From Roseibacterium beibuensis (GTDB taxonomy: Bacteria; Pseudomonadota; Alphaproteobacteria; Rhodobacterales; Rhodobacteraceae): 64,000 bases of DNA. A program made the translations under genes and the position numbers. Below are positions 42,089-50,703 of the stretch, piece by piece. The first letter of the stretch is position 1, and each line of letters starts with the position of its first letter. Under the pieces are notes generated by a model. That model was not told where the DNA came from and searched no databases. It worked only from the letters and a program-made list of their open reading frames with translations. The stretch spans positions 24,015 to 88,014 of the forward strand of contig NZ_BAABHW010000008.1 of the NCBI RefSeq assembly GCF_039542305.1, read 5' to 3'.

Positions 42089-43201
42089 ATGAGACATGTC
42101 ACTCAAGCACGAACCGCTTTGGCGGAACAATCCGCTATTGCCTGCCCTAACCCCTACGAGCTTCTGGGGCCGGTGCGGGTTCTTCGGAAAGACCTGAACC
42201 TCACGAGCAACGACGTCACCGTACTGACAGCGCTCATCAGCTTTCTACCGCGCGATCAGAGTCCCAACTCTGGTGAAACACAGCGCAAGCTGACCATTGT
42301 GTTTCCTTCCAACGCCTCCTTGTCCGAGCGCGCAAACGGCATTGATGAAAGAACGCTTCGCCGCTGCCTGGGGCGCCTTGAGGCTGCGGGACTCATCCAG
42401 CGAAAGAGTTCAGCGAACGGGAAACGCTTCCCTCTCCGCTACGGAGGGATCATCAGGGATGCGTTTGGGATCGACTTGGGTCCGTTAATGCAGAGCCACG
42501 ACGCTCTTGCGGCCAGAGCATCGGAGGTCACGGAAGAGCGTGAACGCCTGCGCTCCCTCAAGGCAGAAGCACTGGCGCTGCGCGCTTCCCTCCTACAGGA
42601 CGAACAGCTCCATGACGCACGGCGGGCTTCACTGGAAACGATCCGAAACTTGCTTCGTCGAGCAACCCTGACTGCCGACACAGTCTTGCAAATCATCGCT
42701 GGTCTCCGTGAGCTCGGAGCCAACGCCAAGCCGAGCTATGGAGAGTGCCACGATTCAAACACCCGTGCGGACCGAGAGCAATCGCAAGACCAAACCCTCG
42801 GACGTGAATGCGCGAGCGAAATGTCCGCCAGGAACGGACAAAATGACCGGCAGATAGAGTCTGTAAAAAAAGAACATATAAAGAAAGACACGCACGTAAT
42901 GAAGACCAACGCTCCCCAAAGCATTGGGGCAGCGACCATGAACCGGGACCCTGCAAAAATGGCGTGGACGGACTTTTCGCATGTCGCGGACTTCTTCCCA
43001 GATCCGCCACGAACAGGCGAAGCCCTCAACCGCGTTCTCTTCGACATCGGTCGATTGCTTAGAATACGCCAAGAAAAACTGATGCGTGGTCTTCAGAAAG
43101 CTGGGGCTGGACGGCTTTTGCTGATCTTGGACTACCTGTTGGGGAAAGGCGAAGCGATCAGGCAGCCCGAGGCATACTTTGAAACGATCCTGCGCGCATA
43201 G
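42089..43201 (+). CDS. repC: RepC replication initiator
   Basis: About 370 residues. N-terminal DNA-binding domain typical of RepC (NPYELLGPVRVLRKDLNLT, LSERANGIDERTLRRCLGRLEAAGLI), helical centre, low-complexity linker and a C-terminal domain ending in YFETILRA. Initiates replication at an origin usually within repC itself. Start chosen at MRHVTQARTAL; the ctRNA overlaps the leader. Confidence 0.93.
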   Translation: MRHVTQARTALAEQSAIACPNPYELLGPVRVLRKDLNLTSNDVTVLTALISFLPRDQSPNSGETQRKLTIVFPSNASLSERANGIDERTLRRCLGRLEAAGLIQRKSSANGKRFPLRYGGIIRDAFGIDLGPLMQSHDALAARASEVTEERERLRSLKAEALALRASLLQDEQLHDARRASLETIRNLLRRATLTADTVLQIIAGLRELGANAKPSYGECHDSNTRADREQSQDQTLGRECASEMSARNGQNDRQIESVKKEHIKKDTHVMKTNAPQSIGAATMNRDPAKMAWTDFSHVADFFPDPPRTGEALNRVLFDIGRLLRIRQEKLMRGLQKAGAGRLLLILDYLLGKGEAIRQPEAYFETILRA

Positions 43202-43217
43202 AGCATGCAGCTTACAC

Positions 43218-43237
43218 GTCTTGACCGCGGTCAAGAC
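43218..43237. repeat. parS: Partition-site palindrome, copy 3
   Basis: GTCTTGACCGCGGTCAAGAC, a perfect 20-bp dyad 17 bp after the repC stop, containing the same 16-bp core as the copies near repB. Confidence 0.75.
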
Positions 43238-43272
43238 CGACGAAGAGAGGGAAAGGTTGGGGGTTTGAGGGG

Positions 43273-43315
43273 TGACGGGAGGTGAGATCGGGAGAGTGGC
43301 TTCCGGCGCCCGTCA
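43273..43315 (+). ncRNA. Two-stem leader RNA element 1 (radC-motif-like)
   Basis: Outer stem TGACGGG (43273-43279) with CCCGTCA (43309-43315); inner stem CGGGAG-AGTGG-CTTCCG (43289-43305). It ends 13 bp before the ParB-like start. The same design recurs upstream of 52567, 54442 and others. Confidence 0.6.
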
Positions 43316-43328
43316 TGGAGAAGATCTG

Positions 43329-45500
43329 ATGGCGAAAGCAGCCCAGAATATCGTCCTGTCCCAGTCGCGGGACATTCCCTTCAACAAGCTCGTGCTGAGC
43401 CAGTCCAACGTGCGGCGCATCAAGGCGGGTTTGTCCATCGAAGAACTGGCCGAGGACATCGCCCGACGTGGCCTCCTGCAGAGCCTGTACGTGCGGCCGG
43501 TGGTCGATGCCGAAGGCGTTGAGACCGGCACGTTCGAGATACCGGCCGGTGGTCGCCGCTTCCAGGCGCTGTCGCTCCTGGTGAAGCAGAAGAGGTTGGC
43601 GAAGGCCGCGCCGATCCCCTGCATCGTGCGGGATGCTGCGTCCGACATTCTGGCCGAGGACGACTCGCTGGCAGAGAACATGCAGCGCGTCGCTCTGCAC
43701 CCGCTGGACCAATTCCGCGCCTTCGTGGCTCTGCGCGAGAAGGGTCAGAGTGAAGAAGCGATCGCCGCGGCCTTCTTCGTGACGCCGCAGATTGTTAAGC
43801 AGCGCCTGAAACTCGCGTCCGTGGCCCCTGCCCTGCTTGAGGTCTATGCCGAGGATGGCATGACGCTGGAACAGCTGATGGCCTTCACCGTGAACCCGGA
43901 TCACGCGCGTCAGGAACAGGTCTGGGATGCGGTGAAAAACTCCTGGAACAAGGAGCCCTATGCCATCCGGCGCATGCTGACGGAAACCTCGGTCCGGGCG
44001 TCCGATCGCCGCGCGGTCTTCGTCGGTGTCGATGCCTATGAGGCGGCCGGCGGTGTAGTCCTGCGCGATCTCTTCCAGGGCGATGACGGAGGCTGGCTCG
44101 AGGACCCTGCCCTGCTCGATCGGCTGGTCTCCGAGAAGCTCCAAGCCGAAGCCGAGGCGCTGGCCTCGGATGGCTGGAAGTGGATCGAGGTGGCGACCGA
44201 CCTGCCCTATGGCTACAGCCACGGTCTGCGGCGTCTGGCCGGTGATCCCGCGCCGATGACCGACGAAGAAAGCGCGGCCCATGCGACGCTCCTCGCGGAG
44301 TATCGGGCGCTGGAGGAAGAATACTCCGGCCAGGACGAGTACCCCGAGGAGATCGATGCACGGCTGGGTCAACTCGAGATGGCGATGGAAGCGCTTGAAC
44401 AGCGGCCTCTGATCTACGACCCGACCGAGATTGCGCGCGCGGGCGTCTTCGTGACGCTGGATCGGGATGGCAGTCTCGCGATCTACCGCGGGTACGTTCG
44501 GCCAGAGCACGAGCCGCACGAGGAGACCGCGGTCCAGGATGGCGATGGTGTGGATGCCATGGGGCAGGGGGGTGATGTCGGTGTTTCCAGCTGGAAGCCG
44601 TCGGCGACCTCCGCCGGCGGCACCGTCATCACCTCGGGCGGTCAGCCGATTGGTGCGGATGCGTCCGAGGAGGACGACGACGGAGCGCTGAAGCCGTTGC
44701 CCGAGCGGCTGGTCATGGAACTGACGGCTCACCGGACCTTGGCTTTGCGCGAGGCCATCGGGCGGTCGCCGGACGTCGCGCTGACGCTCCTGCTCCTAAA
44801 GCTGGTGACGGACACCTTCCGCACCGCCTCTGCGACGGGCAGTTGTCTCGAAGCCTCGGTCCGGCACGTCTACATGTCGGCCCAGGCGCCCGATCTGAAA
44901 GACAGCGTCGTCGCCAAGCTGATCGATGAGCGTCACGCAGCCTGGGAGGCCGATCTGCCCCTCGGAGACGATGCTGCGCTCTGGGACTATCTGTCCGTTC
45001 TCGACCAAGGCAGCCGTCTCGCGCTCCTGGCGCATTGCCTCAGCTTCGGGATCAACGCGCTCCAAGAGAAGGTGAACCCCTATGGGGCTGGCATCTCGGC
45101 CACCGGCCTGACCCGCCGCATGGCCCATGCCGATCTCGTAGCCCGCGCGGTGGAGCTCGACATGGTCGAGGCAGGTTGGGAGCCGACGGTCGACGGTTAC
45201 CTCAACCGCGTGCCCAAGGTCCGGATCCTCGAGGCTGTGCGCGAGGCGAAAGGCGAGGGAACTGCGCAGCTTCTCGATCACCTCAAGAAGGGCGAGATGG
45301 CCGCAGAAGCCGAGCGGCTCCTCAAAGGCAGCGGCTGGTTGCCCGAGGTCCTGCGCCGGGCCGATCTGGTGGCAAGCGACGGCGAGGGGATCGCAGAAGG
45401 GCAGGGGGAGGACGCGAGCGCGCCCGACGACATCGATCTCCCTGCTTTCCTGACGGCTGATCTGCCGGACTGCACCGGGTCGATGATGGCCGCGGAGTGA
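43329..45500 (+). CDS. Large ParB/Spo0J nuclease-domain protein
   Basis: About 723 residues. The N-terminal ParB domain (QSNVRRIKAGLSIEELAEDI, IPAGGRRFQALSLL, LAENMQRVALHPLDQFRAF) and following HTH (FFVTPQIVKQRLKLASV) occupy 220 residues; the rest is a long conserved extension with an acidic linker near residue 440. Not adjacent to a ParA, so it is probably an accessory plasmid protein rather than the partition factor. Preceded by leader element 1. Confidence 0.85.
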   Translation: MAKAAQNIVLSQSRDIPFNKLVLSQSNVRRIKAGLSIEELAEDIARRGLLQSLYVRPVVDAEGVETGTFEIPAGGRRFQALSLLVKQKRLAKAAPIPCIVRDAASDILAEDDSLAENMQRVALHPLDQFRAFVALREKGQSEEAIAAAFFVTPQIVKQRLKLASVAPALLEVYAEDGMTLEQLMAFTVNPDHARQEQVWDAVKNSWNKEPYAIRRMLTETSVRASDRRAVFVGVDAYEAAGGVVLRDLFQGDDGGWLEDPALLDRLVSEKLQAEAEALASDGWKWIEVATDLPYGYSHGLRRLAGDPAPMTDEESAAHATLLAEYRALEEEYSGQDEYPEEIDARLGQLEMAMEALEQRPLIYDPTEIARAGVFVTLDRDGSLAIYRGYVRPEHEPHEETAVQDGDGVDAMGQGGDVGVSSWKPSATSAGGTVITSGGQPIGADASEEDDDGALKPLPERLVMELTAHRTLALREAIGRSPDVALTLLLLKLVTDTFRTASATGSCLEASVRHVYMSAQAPDLKDSVVAKLIDERHAAWEADLPLGDDAALWDYLSVLDQGSRLALLAHCLSFGINALQEKVNPYGAGISATGLTRRMAHADLVARAVELDMVEAGWEPTVDGYLNRVPKVRILEAVREAKGEGTAQLLDHLKKGEMAAEAERLLKGSGWLPEVLRRADLVASDGEGIAEGQGEDASAPDDIDLPAFLTADLPDCTGSMMAAE

Positions 45501-45513
45501 TCTGAACCATCCG

Positions 45514-45535
45514 GGGGCGGGGAAACCTGCCCCTA
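45514..45535 (+). terminator. Hairpin after the ParB-like gene
   Basis: GGGGC...GCCCC with inner GG/CC and GAAA loop, 14 bp after the stop, followed by TAATTT. Confidence 0.5.
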
Positions 45536-45568
45536 ATTTCAACAAAACACAGTAATATCAATATGATG

Positions 45569-45586
45569 AATGCGAGTACTCGCATT
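45569..45586. promoter_or_regulatory. 18-bp perfect palindrome operator
   Basis: AATGCGAGTACTCGCATT, 14 bp upstream of the 45601 start and right after an AT-rich -10-like stretch (AATATCAATATGAT). Probable repressor site. Confidence 0.55.
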
Positions 45587-45600
45587 CAGGATGAGGAATC

Positions 45601-46074
45601 ATGTCTGCAACAACCATCATCGACACAGCCCCCCTTGGGGCGCTGATCCGCTACACCGACGGCAGTCCCAAGCCGCCGGCACGTTTCACCAAGAAGCTCG
45701 CCGCCTGGGAGCGCTCGAACGGCGTCGGCCGTCTCGTGAAGAAGGAACCGCCCCGGGTCTATCCGACCTGGACCGCTCCGGCCTCCTTCACGCTGCATGA
45801 GGGGAACTTCTCCTCAGACGGGGTCATCCTCGTCACCATCATGCGCAGCCATTCGGCAGACAGCCGGCTGGTATTCGAGGTCGCCGAGGAGCCGAATCCC
45901 GGGCAGGTCCGCGTGCTGCTGGACTTCGGTGGCAACACCGAGCTGCTGCATCTGGCGGAATCCGTCACCGCGGCCGAGCTCTGGATCGCGCGGGAGGGTT
46001 ATCGCAATGCCCGTCTCGAAATCGTCGGTGCTGACGACGGCGATAAGGCAAGGGGCGCGGATCTAGCCGCCTGA
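45601..46074 (+). CDS. Conserved plasmid protein of unknown function
   Basis: 157 residues, soluble, no signal. The N terminus (PLGALIRYTDGSPKPPARFTKKLAAWE) is basic; the C terminus forms an alpha/beta-like half. No motif recognised. A diverged, interrupted copy of its 3' third lies at 47544-47714, so the locus has been duplicated. Confidence 0.65.
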   Translation: MSATTIIDTAPLGALIRYTDGSPKPPARFTKKLAAWERSNGVGRLVKKEPPRVYPTWTAPASFTLHEGNFSSDGVILVTIMRSHSADSRLVFEVAEEPNPGQVRVLLDFGGNTELLHLAESVTAAELWIAREGYRNARLEIVGADDGDKARGADLAA

Positions 46075-46087
46075 GCCCTGACACTTC

Positions 46088-46119
46088 GTGAGGGGCCTAC
46101 CCATGTGCGGGCCCCTCAC
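46088..46119 (+). terminator. Strong hairpin after the 45601 gene
   Basis: Perfect 10-bp stem GTGAGGGGCC/GGCCCCTCAC with a 12-base loop. A degenerate version follows the pseudogene copy at 47727. Confidence 0.6.
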
Positions 46120-46328
46120 CGACCACACCCTCGTCCCGCTGTGCCGTGGGGCGCCGATGGTTCCTTGCCCTACAGGGCTCACAAGCCCCTTAGGACGCTC
46201 GTTCTGACCAACACTTAGAGTTCCCCCGGTGATGGACCGCACCGCCAAACCTGTCGCTTGAGGCGTTAACGGGATCGTCCCAAGAAGTTGGAAATCTCTC
46301 GCCTGCTGCCGAATCTGGCTGCTCTTCT
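46120..46328. other. Intergenic region before the TetR gene
   Basis: No gene seen. The first 40 bp resemble sequence at about 47760-47800 after the pseudogene, so they belong to the duplicated segment. Confidence 0.4.
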
Positions 46329-47012
46329 GTGATTGCCCGTCGACGGAATTCACGCTATGAACGAATTGTAGAATTGTTCATAGGTAGTGGATTGGGGCAG
46401 GCATTTTCGGAGAATGACCGTCTAAGGGCTCGTGAAGCCATGTTGAGGGAGGGCAGGCGCCTGTATCTCGAAGGCGGCTTCAGCGCCCTGTCGCTGTCTC
46501 GGCTGACCCAGACCGCCGGGATTGCCAAGACGTCCTTTTACTCGTTCTTCCCATCCAAGGAGGATCTGCTCCTCGACTTGCTGGCAGCTGAGGCCCCTGG
46601 CTTCAGCACACGCGTCATGGCGCCCCTCGACGACCAGGCCCTGTCGGCACGCGCAGCCCTTTCCGAGTTCCTTCACGCGCTTCTGGCCGAGTATCGCGCG
46701 AACCCTTTTCTGGCGCGATTGGTCGCAGAACCCCAGACACTGGCAGCAATCGCAATGCGCGTTCGGCCTGAAGACCTGAAACGCAAGTCCGACTGGATGG
46801 AGCGCCCTCTCGCCGCGTTCTTCGCCGCGCGCATGTCGGCTGGAGAGATCCCGCCACACCCGATCGAGACGCTGATGGATGTAGTCAGGTCGGTCGCGCT
46901 CCTCTCGCTGCACCGCGACCGGTACGGAAGCGATGAAAGATTTGAGGCCGCCGCCAGGACGCTGATCGCTCTGGTTGCAGATGGCCTCACCAGACAGGAG
47001 ACAGGATCATGA
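46329..47012 (+). CDS. TetR-family repressor
   Basis: Up to 227 residues. The TetR HTH is clear (GRRLYLEGGFSALSLSRLTQTAGIAKTSFYSFFPSKEDLLLDLL). The start is uncertain: GTG 46329 gives a 37-residue extension before the domain; TTG 46392 or ATG 46440 are alternatives. Overlaps the membrane-protein gene by 4 bp, which is its likely target. Confidence 0.85.
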   Translation: MIARRRNSRYERIVELFIGSGLGQAFSENDRLRAREAMLREGRRLYLEGGFSALSLSRLTQTAGIAKTSFYSFFPSKEDLLLDLLAAEAPGFSTRVMAPLDDQALSARAALSEFLHALLAEYRANPFLARLVAEPQTLAAIAMRVRPEDLKRKSDWMERPLAAFFAARMSAGEIPPHPIETLMDVVRSVALLSLHRDRYGSDERFEAAARTLIALVADGLTRQETGS

Positions 47013-47536
47013 CCACGGAAAGCCGCATCGCCAGCTTTTTCGGCCTCGATGACATGGGCTGGGCGAAGCATGCGAACCCATGGAGCGGCTGGACCCGCTT
47101 CATCACCTGCCTGCCGCTTTTCGCCCTAGCCGTTTGGAGCCGCGTCTGGCTGGGTTGGTGGTCGCTCGTTCCAATCGCAGGCGCGCTCTTGTGGATCTGG
47201 TTGAACCCGCGGGCCTTCGGGCCGGTCCAGGATGACCGCGCCTGGATAGCGCGAGGCGTCTTTGGTGAGCGCTTCTGGTCGAACCGCCACAGGGTGCCAG
47301 TACCTGCGCGCCATCAGATCATGCCGAATATCCTGAACGTGGCGTCGCTGACAGGATTTCCATTTCTGGTATGGGGTCTGGTGGCAATTGATCCATGGCC
47401 GACCATCTTCGGGATGGCCATGATCATTGGCGGCAAACTTTGGTACATCGACAGGATGGCGATCCTTTACGAGGACATGATCGTCCAACGACCCGAACTC
47501 CGTTACCGGCAACCTTCAGAAACGTCCTCCCGATAA
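47009..47536 (+). CDS. Membrane protein (DUF6653-like)
   Basis: 175 residues with about four hydrophobic segments; NPWSGWTRF near the N terminus and YIDRMAILYEDM near the end. I associate this with the DUF6653 family but could not check. Function unknown. Co-transcribed with the TetR gene (ATGA overlap). Confidence 0.65.
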   Translation: MTTESRIASFFGLDDMGWAKHANPWSGWTRFITCLPLFALAVWSRVWLGWWSLVPIAGALLWIWLNPRAFGPVQDDRAWIARGVFGERFWSNRHRVPVPARHQIMPNILNVASLTGFPFLVWGLVAIDPWPTIFGMAMIIGGKLWYIDRMAILYEDMIVQRPELRYRQPSETSSR

Positions 47537-47543
47537 AGGCGCA

Positions 47544-47714
47544 CAGCTGCGCGTGTTTCTGAACTTGGGTGGCAACACCTAGCAGCTGCATCTGGCGGAG
47601 TCCGTCACCGCAGCCGAGCTCTGGATCGCGCGGGAAGGTTTTAACAATGCGCGGCTCGAAATCGTCGGCGCCGAGCACGGCGAAAGGGCAGGGGGCGCGG
47701 ATCTAGCCGCCTGA
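47544..47714 (+). pseudogene. Broken 3' copy of the 45601-46074 gene
   Basis: Closely similar to codons about 100-157 of the 45601 gene, ending in the same ADLAA stop, but lacking the 5' two thirds. A TAG at 47580 replaces a GAG (Glu) codon. The downstream hairpin is also copied in degraded form. Confidence 0.8.
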
Positions 47715-48057
47715 GCCCTGAGAATGCGTGAGGGGCCTGCCGAAGGGCCGGCCTCTCTCCGACCACTTGAACCTCGTCCCGCGCTGTCGCGGGGCACCAG
47801 AGGATCCATCCCCCCAATACGTAAGTCTTCAACCAAGAGCATGACCGGGAGGCTGGCGGCGTTCCAAGCATCAACGGGACAATCGGCTCCTGACGTTAGG
47901 GGACCATCCCCCGCTCGCCATTCCCTTCCTTGCCCCGAATCCCGTCTTCGAGATCAACCCGCGAGGGGTCGGACTACGGGCAAGCCCGTGCCGCCGGGTG
48001 GATTCGGACGAGCCGAACGCACCCGGTGATGTCAGACAGTCTTCGGGCCTGCGGGGT
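47715..48057. other. Non-coding stretch after the pseudogene
   Basis: About 340 bp. The first 85 bp are diverged duplicate of sequence after the 45601 gene. The remainder has GC-rich short repeats and inverted segments (such as GGGCAAGCCC) but no convincing gene. Confidence 0.35.
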
Positions 48058-48096
48058 CCTGTCGCGCGGGGGATGGTCCCCCGCCTCCAAGACAGG
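48058..48096 (+). ncRNA. Two-stem leader of the 48107 gene
   Basis: Outer stem CCTGTC (48058-48063)/GACAGG (48091-48096); inner perfect 8-bp stem GCGGGGGA/TCCCCCGC with TGG loop. The outer 3' strand overlaps the AGGAG ribosome site, so folding would hide it. Confidence 0.55.
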
Positions 48097-48106
48097 AGCC
48101 AAACAG

Positions 48107-48271
48107 ATGTCCCGCAAAGATGCTCACGCCTTCGCCGCCTCCCTCGCCGCCACGCTCATGGTCTCGATCGTCGTCTTCCAGGCCGGGGATGGAACCTTCG
48201 GCGCCGTCCCGGCCGATGAAATCGACGGCGACGAGGTCGTGATCGTGGGGGAGCACGATCCCTTCGGGTGA
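48107..48271 (+). CDS. Small membrane or secreted protein
   Basis: 54 residues, preceded by AGGAG at good spacing. A hydrophobic segment (FAASLAATLMVSIVVFQ) then an acidic tail (DEIDGDEVVIVGEHDPFG). No family recognised; the longer frame upstream lacks a ribosome site. Confidence 0.5.
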   Translation: MSRKDAHAFAASLAATLMVSIVVFQAGDGTFGAVPADEIDGDEVVIVGEHDPFG

Positions 48272-48419
48272 GGCTTCGGCCTCACTTCTCAAGGGCCCGG
48301 CAAGGCGCAGGCGCACCCCCGGGCCTATCGCCGACAGAGTGATAGTCGGTGCCGATCTTACGATCCCGTGCGGCATCCCTATATCTATGCCTCCGGCACC
48401 GATTTCAGGATGACTATTG

Positions 48420-49382
48420 ATGAGTAATGACCATGACAAGAGCCAAGGCGGCGGTGAAAAGCCCCCGGAGAAGAAAGGTGTCGATCTTGCTGCTTTGAGC
48501 GAACAACTGAAGGCTCAGGGATACAATGGCGGCAAAGGGGGGGAGGCTCTAAAGAAAACCATGGAAGACATGGTGCGACAGATGGAACCCCTTCGCCATC
48601 TGCAAGAGCAAATGAAGCATCTCCAAGGGCTTTCTGGGCATGAGGGTATCGCTGCGAAGCTGGCTGAAGACGCGAAACGATATTCTGCCATCCAGGAGCA
48701 GATGGAGAAGGCGTTTGAACCCTATCGCGGCCTCCAAGATCGCATGAAAAACTTGGGGCTCTCCGCCGGGGAAGATTCCGCCATTGGCCGTGTTGCAAAG
48801 CAGATTGCCGACCAGCAGCGTGCGATTGAGGCAATGCGTCCTCATATCCCCGAAAACCTTGCTAAGCCGGAGCCGCCACGACTGCCGAACATCGAACAGA
48901 TTAAGTTTCCGCCGAATCCGATCCTTGAGACCAATGAGCGCCTCGAACGTATCGAAGAACGATTTGAGCAGATGCAGGGCATCGCCACAGATGCGGCGCA
49001 GATAGCCAACGGCCTGCAAGGTGCCGCTGCTGAGTTCCTTCAGAAGTTCGAGAAAGCCGCTGCGGATAATGACCGCACCGCGGGGCGGGCCATCTGGATC
49101 GGTGTTGTTGCTGTGATAATCGCCATTGCAATGCCAGCCGTCCAAATCGGCTATTCTGAGTTCCGGCGCACGCCCGACAACGGCCCTGAGACTAAGTCTG
49201 CCATTGAGAACTTGCAGGCTGAAGTAGCCGGTTTGCGCGCAGCCCAGGCTGAAGCGTCGGCGCAGCTTGGAGAGATCATAAGTTCATCGAATGACGAGAC
49301 TGCGACGATCCTCCGAGAAATCCGCGACCTATTGTCGAATCGTTCTGCGCCGGTAGGGACGGTGCTTGATGAGGTTCCGTGA
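48420..49382 (+). CDS. Membrane-anchored coiled-coil protein of unknown function
   Basis: About 320 residues. A polar, Glu/Gln-rich N-terminal half with repeated heptads, then a single membrane segment (about residues 221-243, AIWIGVVAVIIAIAMPAVQIG) and a second coiled coil to the C terminus. Base composition is less GC-rich than its neighbours, suggesting separate acquisition. Could belong to defence or surface-exclusion functions; no evidence fixes it. Confidence 0.65.
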   Translation: MSNDHDKSQGGGEKPPEKKGVDLAALSEQLKAQGYNGGKGGEALKKTMEDMVRQMEPLRHLQEQMKHLQGLSGHEGIAAKLAEDAKRYSAIQEQMEKAFEPYRGLQDRMKNLGLSAGEDSAIGRVAKQIADQQRAIEAMRPHIPENLAKPEPPRLPNIEQIKFPPNPILETNERLERIEERFEQMQGIATDAAQIANGLQGAAAEFLQKFEKAAADNDRTAGRAIWIGVVAVIIAIAMPAVQIGYSEFRRTPDNGPETKSAIENLQAEVAGLRAAQAEASAQLGEIISSSNDETATILREIRDLLSNRSAPVGTVLDEVP

Positions 49383-49509
49383 TAGGGAAACTACCGTCGA
49401 AACGCTGGAATGAAGACCTTGTAGACGAATGACAGCGGGGAGATGAAACCGCTCATGTCACGTGTCCCGCGCGAAGGTTGGCTCAAGGCCGATCGCGTCG
49501 TTGGAAGCC

Positions 49510-49830
49510 TCAATTGATGGCTAAGTCGCTCGCCGTCTTCCCTGCCTCCAACGCCTCCACGAACCACTGCGGTTTGCGTCCCCGGCCCGACCAGGTGAGC
49601 GCCGGGTTCTCAGGGTGCCGGTATTTCGCCGCGGCTGGCGCACGCGCGGATTTCGTCTCGGTGCCGACGAGTTCGGCCAGGGAGTAGCCCAGATCCCGGG
49701 CGAGAGCTTCCACCTTGGCGCGGGCTTCCGCCTTCTGCCGATCCTCAAATGTGGAAATCGCCTTGGCGACGTCCTTCTGCATCTTCTTCAGCTCGCCGAG
49801 CGACAGTGCCTCGAGATCGTAATCAGCCAT
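49510..49830 (-). CDS. H-NS-family nucleoid protein
   Basis: 106 residues: N-terminal coiled coil (LSLGELKKMQKDVAKAISTFEDRQ) and C-terminal DNA-binding domain with the core YRHPENPALTWSGRGRKPQWF, matching W-x-G-x-G-R-x-P. Plasmid H-NS homologues silence AT-rich acquired genes. Start chosen at MADYDLEAL. Confidence 0.9.
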   Translation of the reverse strand: MADYDLEALSLGELKKMQKDVAKAISTFEDRQKAEARAKVEALARDLGYSLAELVGTETKSARAPAAAKYRHPENPALTWSGRGRKPQWFVEALEAGKTASDLAIN

Positions 49831-50208
49831 TGATGCGGTCCGTGTCCTGAATGATCCGCCATCGATAGCCTGTCGCGGCAAGGGGCCGCAACTCCCGGAA
49901 GGCTGGGGCAGGGGTGGCAAAGGCTTTTGATCGCCGTTTTCGCCGCCAGGGAGGTGCTGAACTGGGGGTCAGACAGTCCGGATCGGCAAGGTGACAAGTA
50001 CCGGCATGGGCTCCCCGCGCATCTCTGTCTCCAGGGCCATCCCTTCGACTGACAATCCCCTAATCCCGTTCGCTTGCCTGCGCGCAACCCCGCGTCAGTC
50101 CGGGCCGTGTTGCCCCTTGGGGCTGCCCGCGCCACCCCGGTCCTCTGGGGGTTTCCGGCGTCCGTTCCGGCCACCGTGCACGCGTCACCCGACGGGCTTT
50201 TTCCGGGT
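49831..50208. other. Divergent intergenic region between hns and ssb
   Basis: About 380 bp with no gene. Promoters for both genes must lie here; none is close to consensus. GC-rich inverted segments occur near 50110-50190. Confidence 0.35.
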
Positions 50209-50237
50209 CTTGTCGAAGGGACGGTCCCGAAGACAGG
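50209..50237 (+). ncRNA. Two-stem leader of ssb
   Basis: Outer CTTGTC (50209-50214)/GACAGG (50232-50237), inner GGGA-CGG-TCCC. Same design and GACAGGA end as the leader of the 48107 gene. Confidence 0.45.
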
Positions 50238-50254
50238 AAACACAGGAGCTTATC

Positions 50255-50659
50255 ATGCAGAACATCGTCATCCTCGCCGGCAACATCGGTCAGACCCCCG
50301 AAGTCCGCACCACCCAGAGCGGCACCAAGATCACCAACTTCAGCCTCGCCACCTCGCGCCCCCGCCTCTCGGAAGGTCGCGTCCTGCGCGACGAGAACGG
50401 CTACCGGGTCATGGACACCGAATGGCACCGCATCACCTGCTTCAACGGTCTCGGCAAGACGGTCGCTGAGCATTGCGAAAAGGGCATGAAGGTCCTCGTC
50501 CACGGTCGCATCCACTACACCAAGTGGATCGACAGCATGGGGAACGACCGCTACGGCTGCGAAATCATCGCCGAGAAGGTCGACTTCCTGAGCCGCCCGA
50601 AGTCGGCCGAGAACGAAAACCCCGAGCTGGTCGACCGCGACGATGAGATCCCGTTCTGA
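50255..50659 (+). CDS. ssb: Single-stranded DNA-binding protein
   Basis: 134 residues. OB-fold signature (NIVILAGNIGQTPEVRTTQSG, NFSLATSRP, EWHRITCFNGLGKTVAEHC) and the acidic tip DDEIPF that binds partner proteins. AGGAG lies 7 bp before the ATG. A plasmid SSB commonly coats the incoming strand during conjugation. Confidence 0.93.
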   Translation: MQNIVILAGNIGQTPEVRTTQSGTKITNFSLATSRPRLSEGRVLRDENGYRVMDTEWHRITCFNGLGKTVAEHCEKGMKVLVHGRIHYTKWIDSMGNDRYGCEIIAEKVDFLSRPKSAENENPELVDRDDEIPF

Positions 50660-50681
50660 GGAACGGGGTCTCCCCCTCGGG

Positions 50682-50702
50682 CCCGGCGGGGAACCCGCCG
50701 GG
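50682..50702 (+). terminator. Hairpin after ssb
   Basis: CCCGGCGGG-GAA-CCCGCCGGG, a perfect 9-bp stem 22 bp after the stop, followed by TTCTCGT. Confidence 0.6.
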
Positions 50703-50703
50703 T

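Noticed and set aside
47544..47714. A separate small gene
   Set aside because: It is a partial copy of the 45601 gene with an in-frame TAG and no start.
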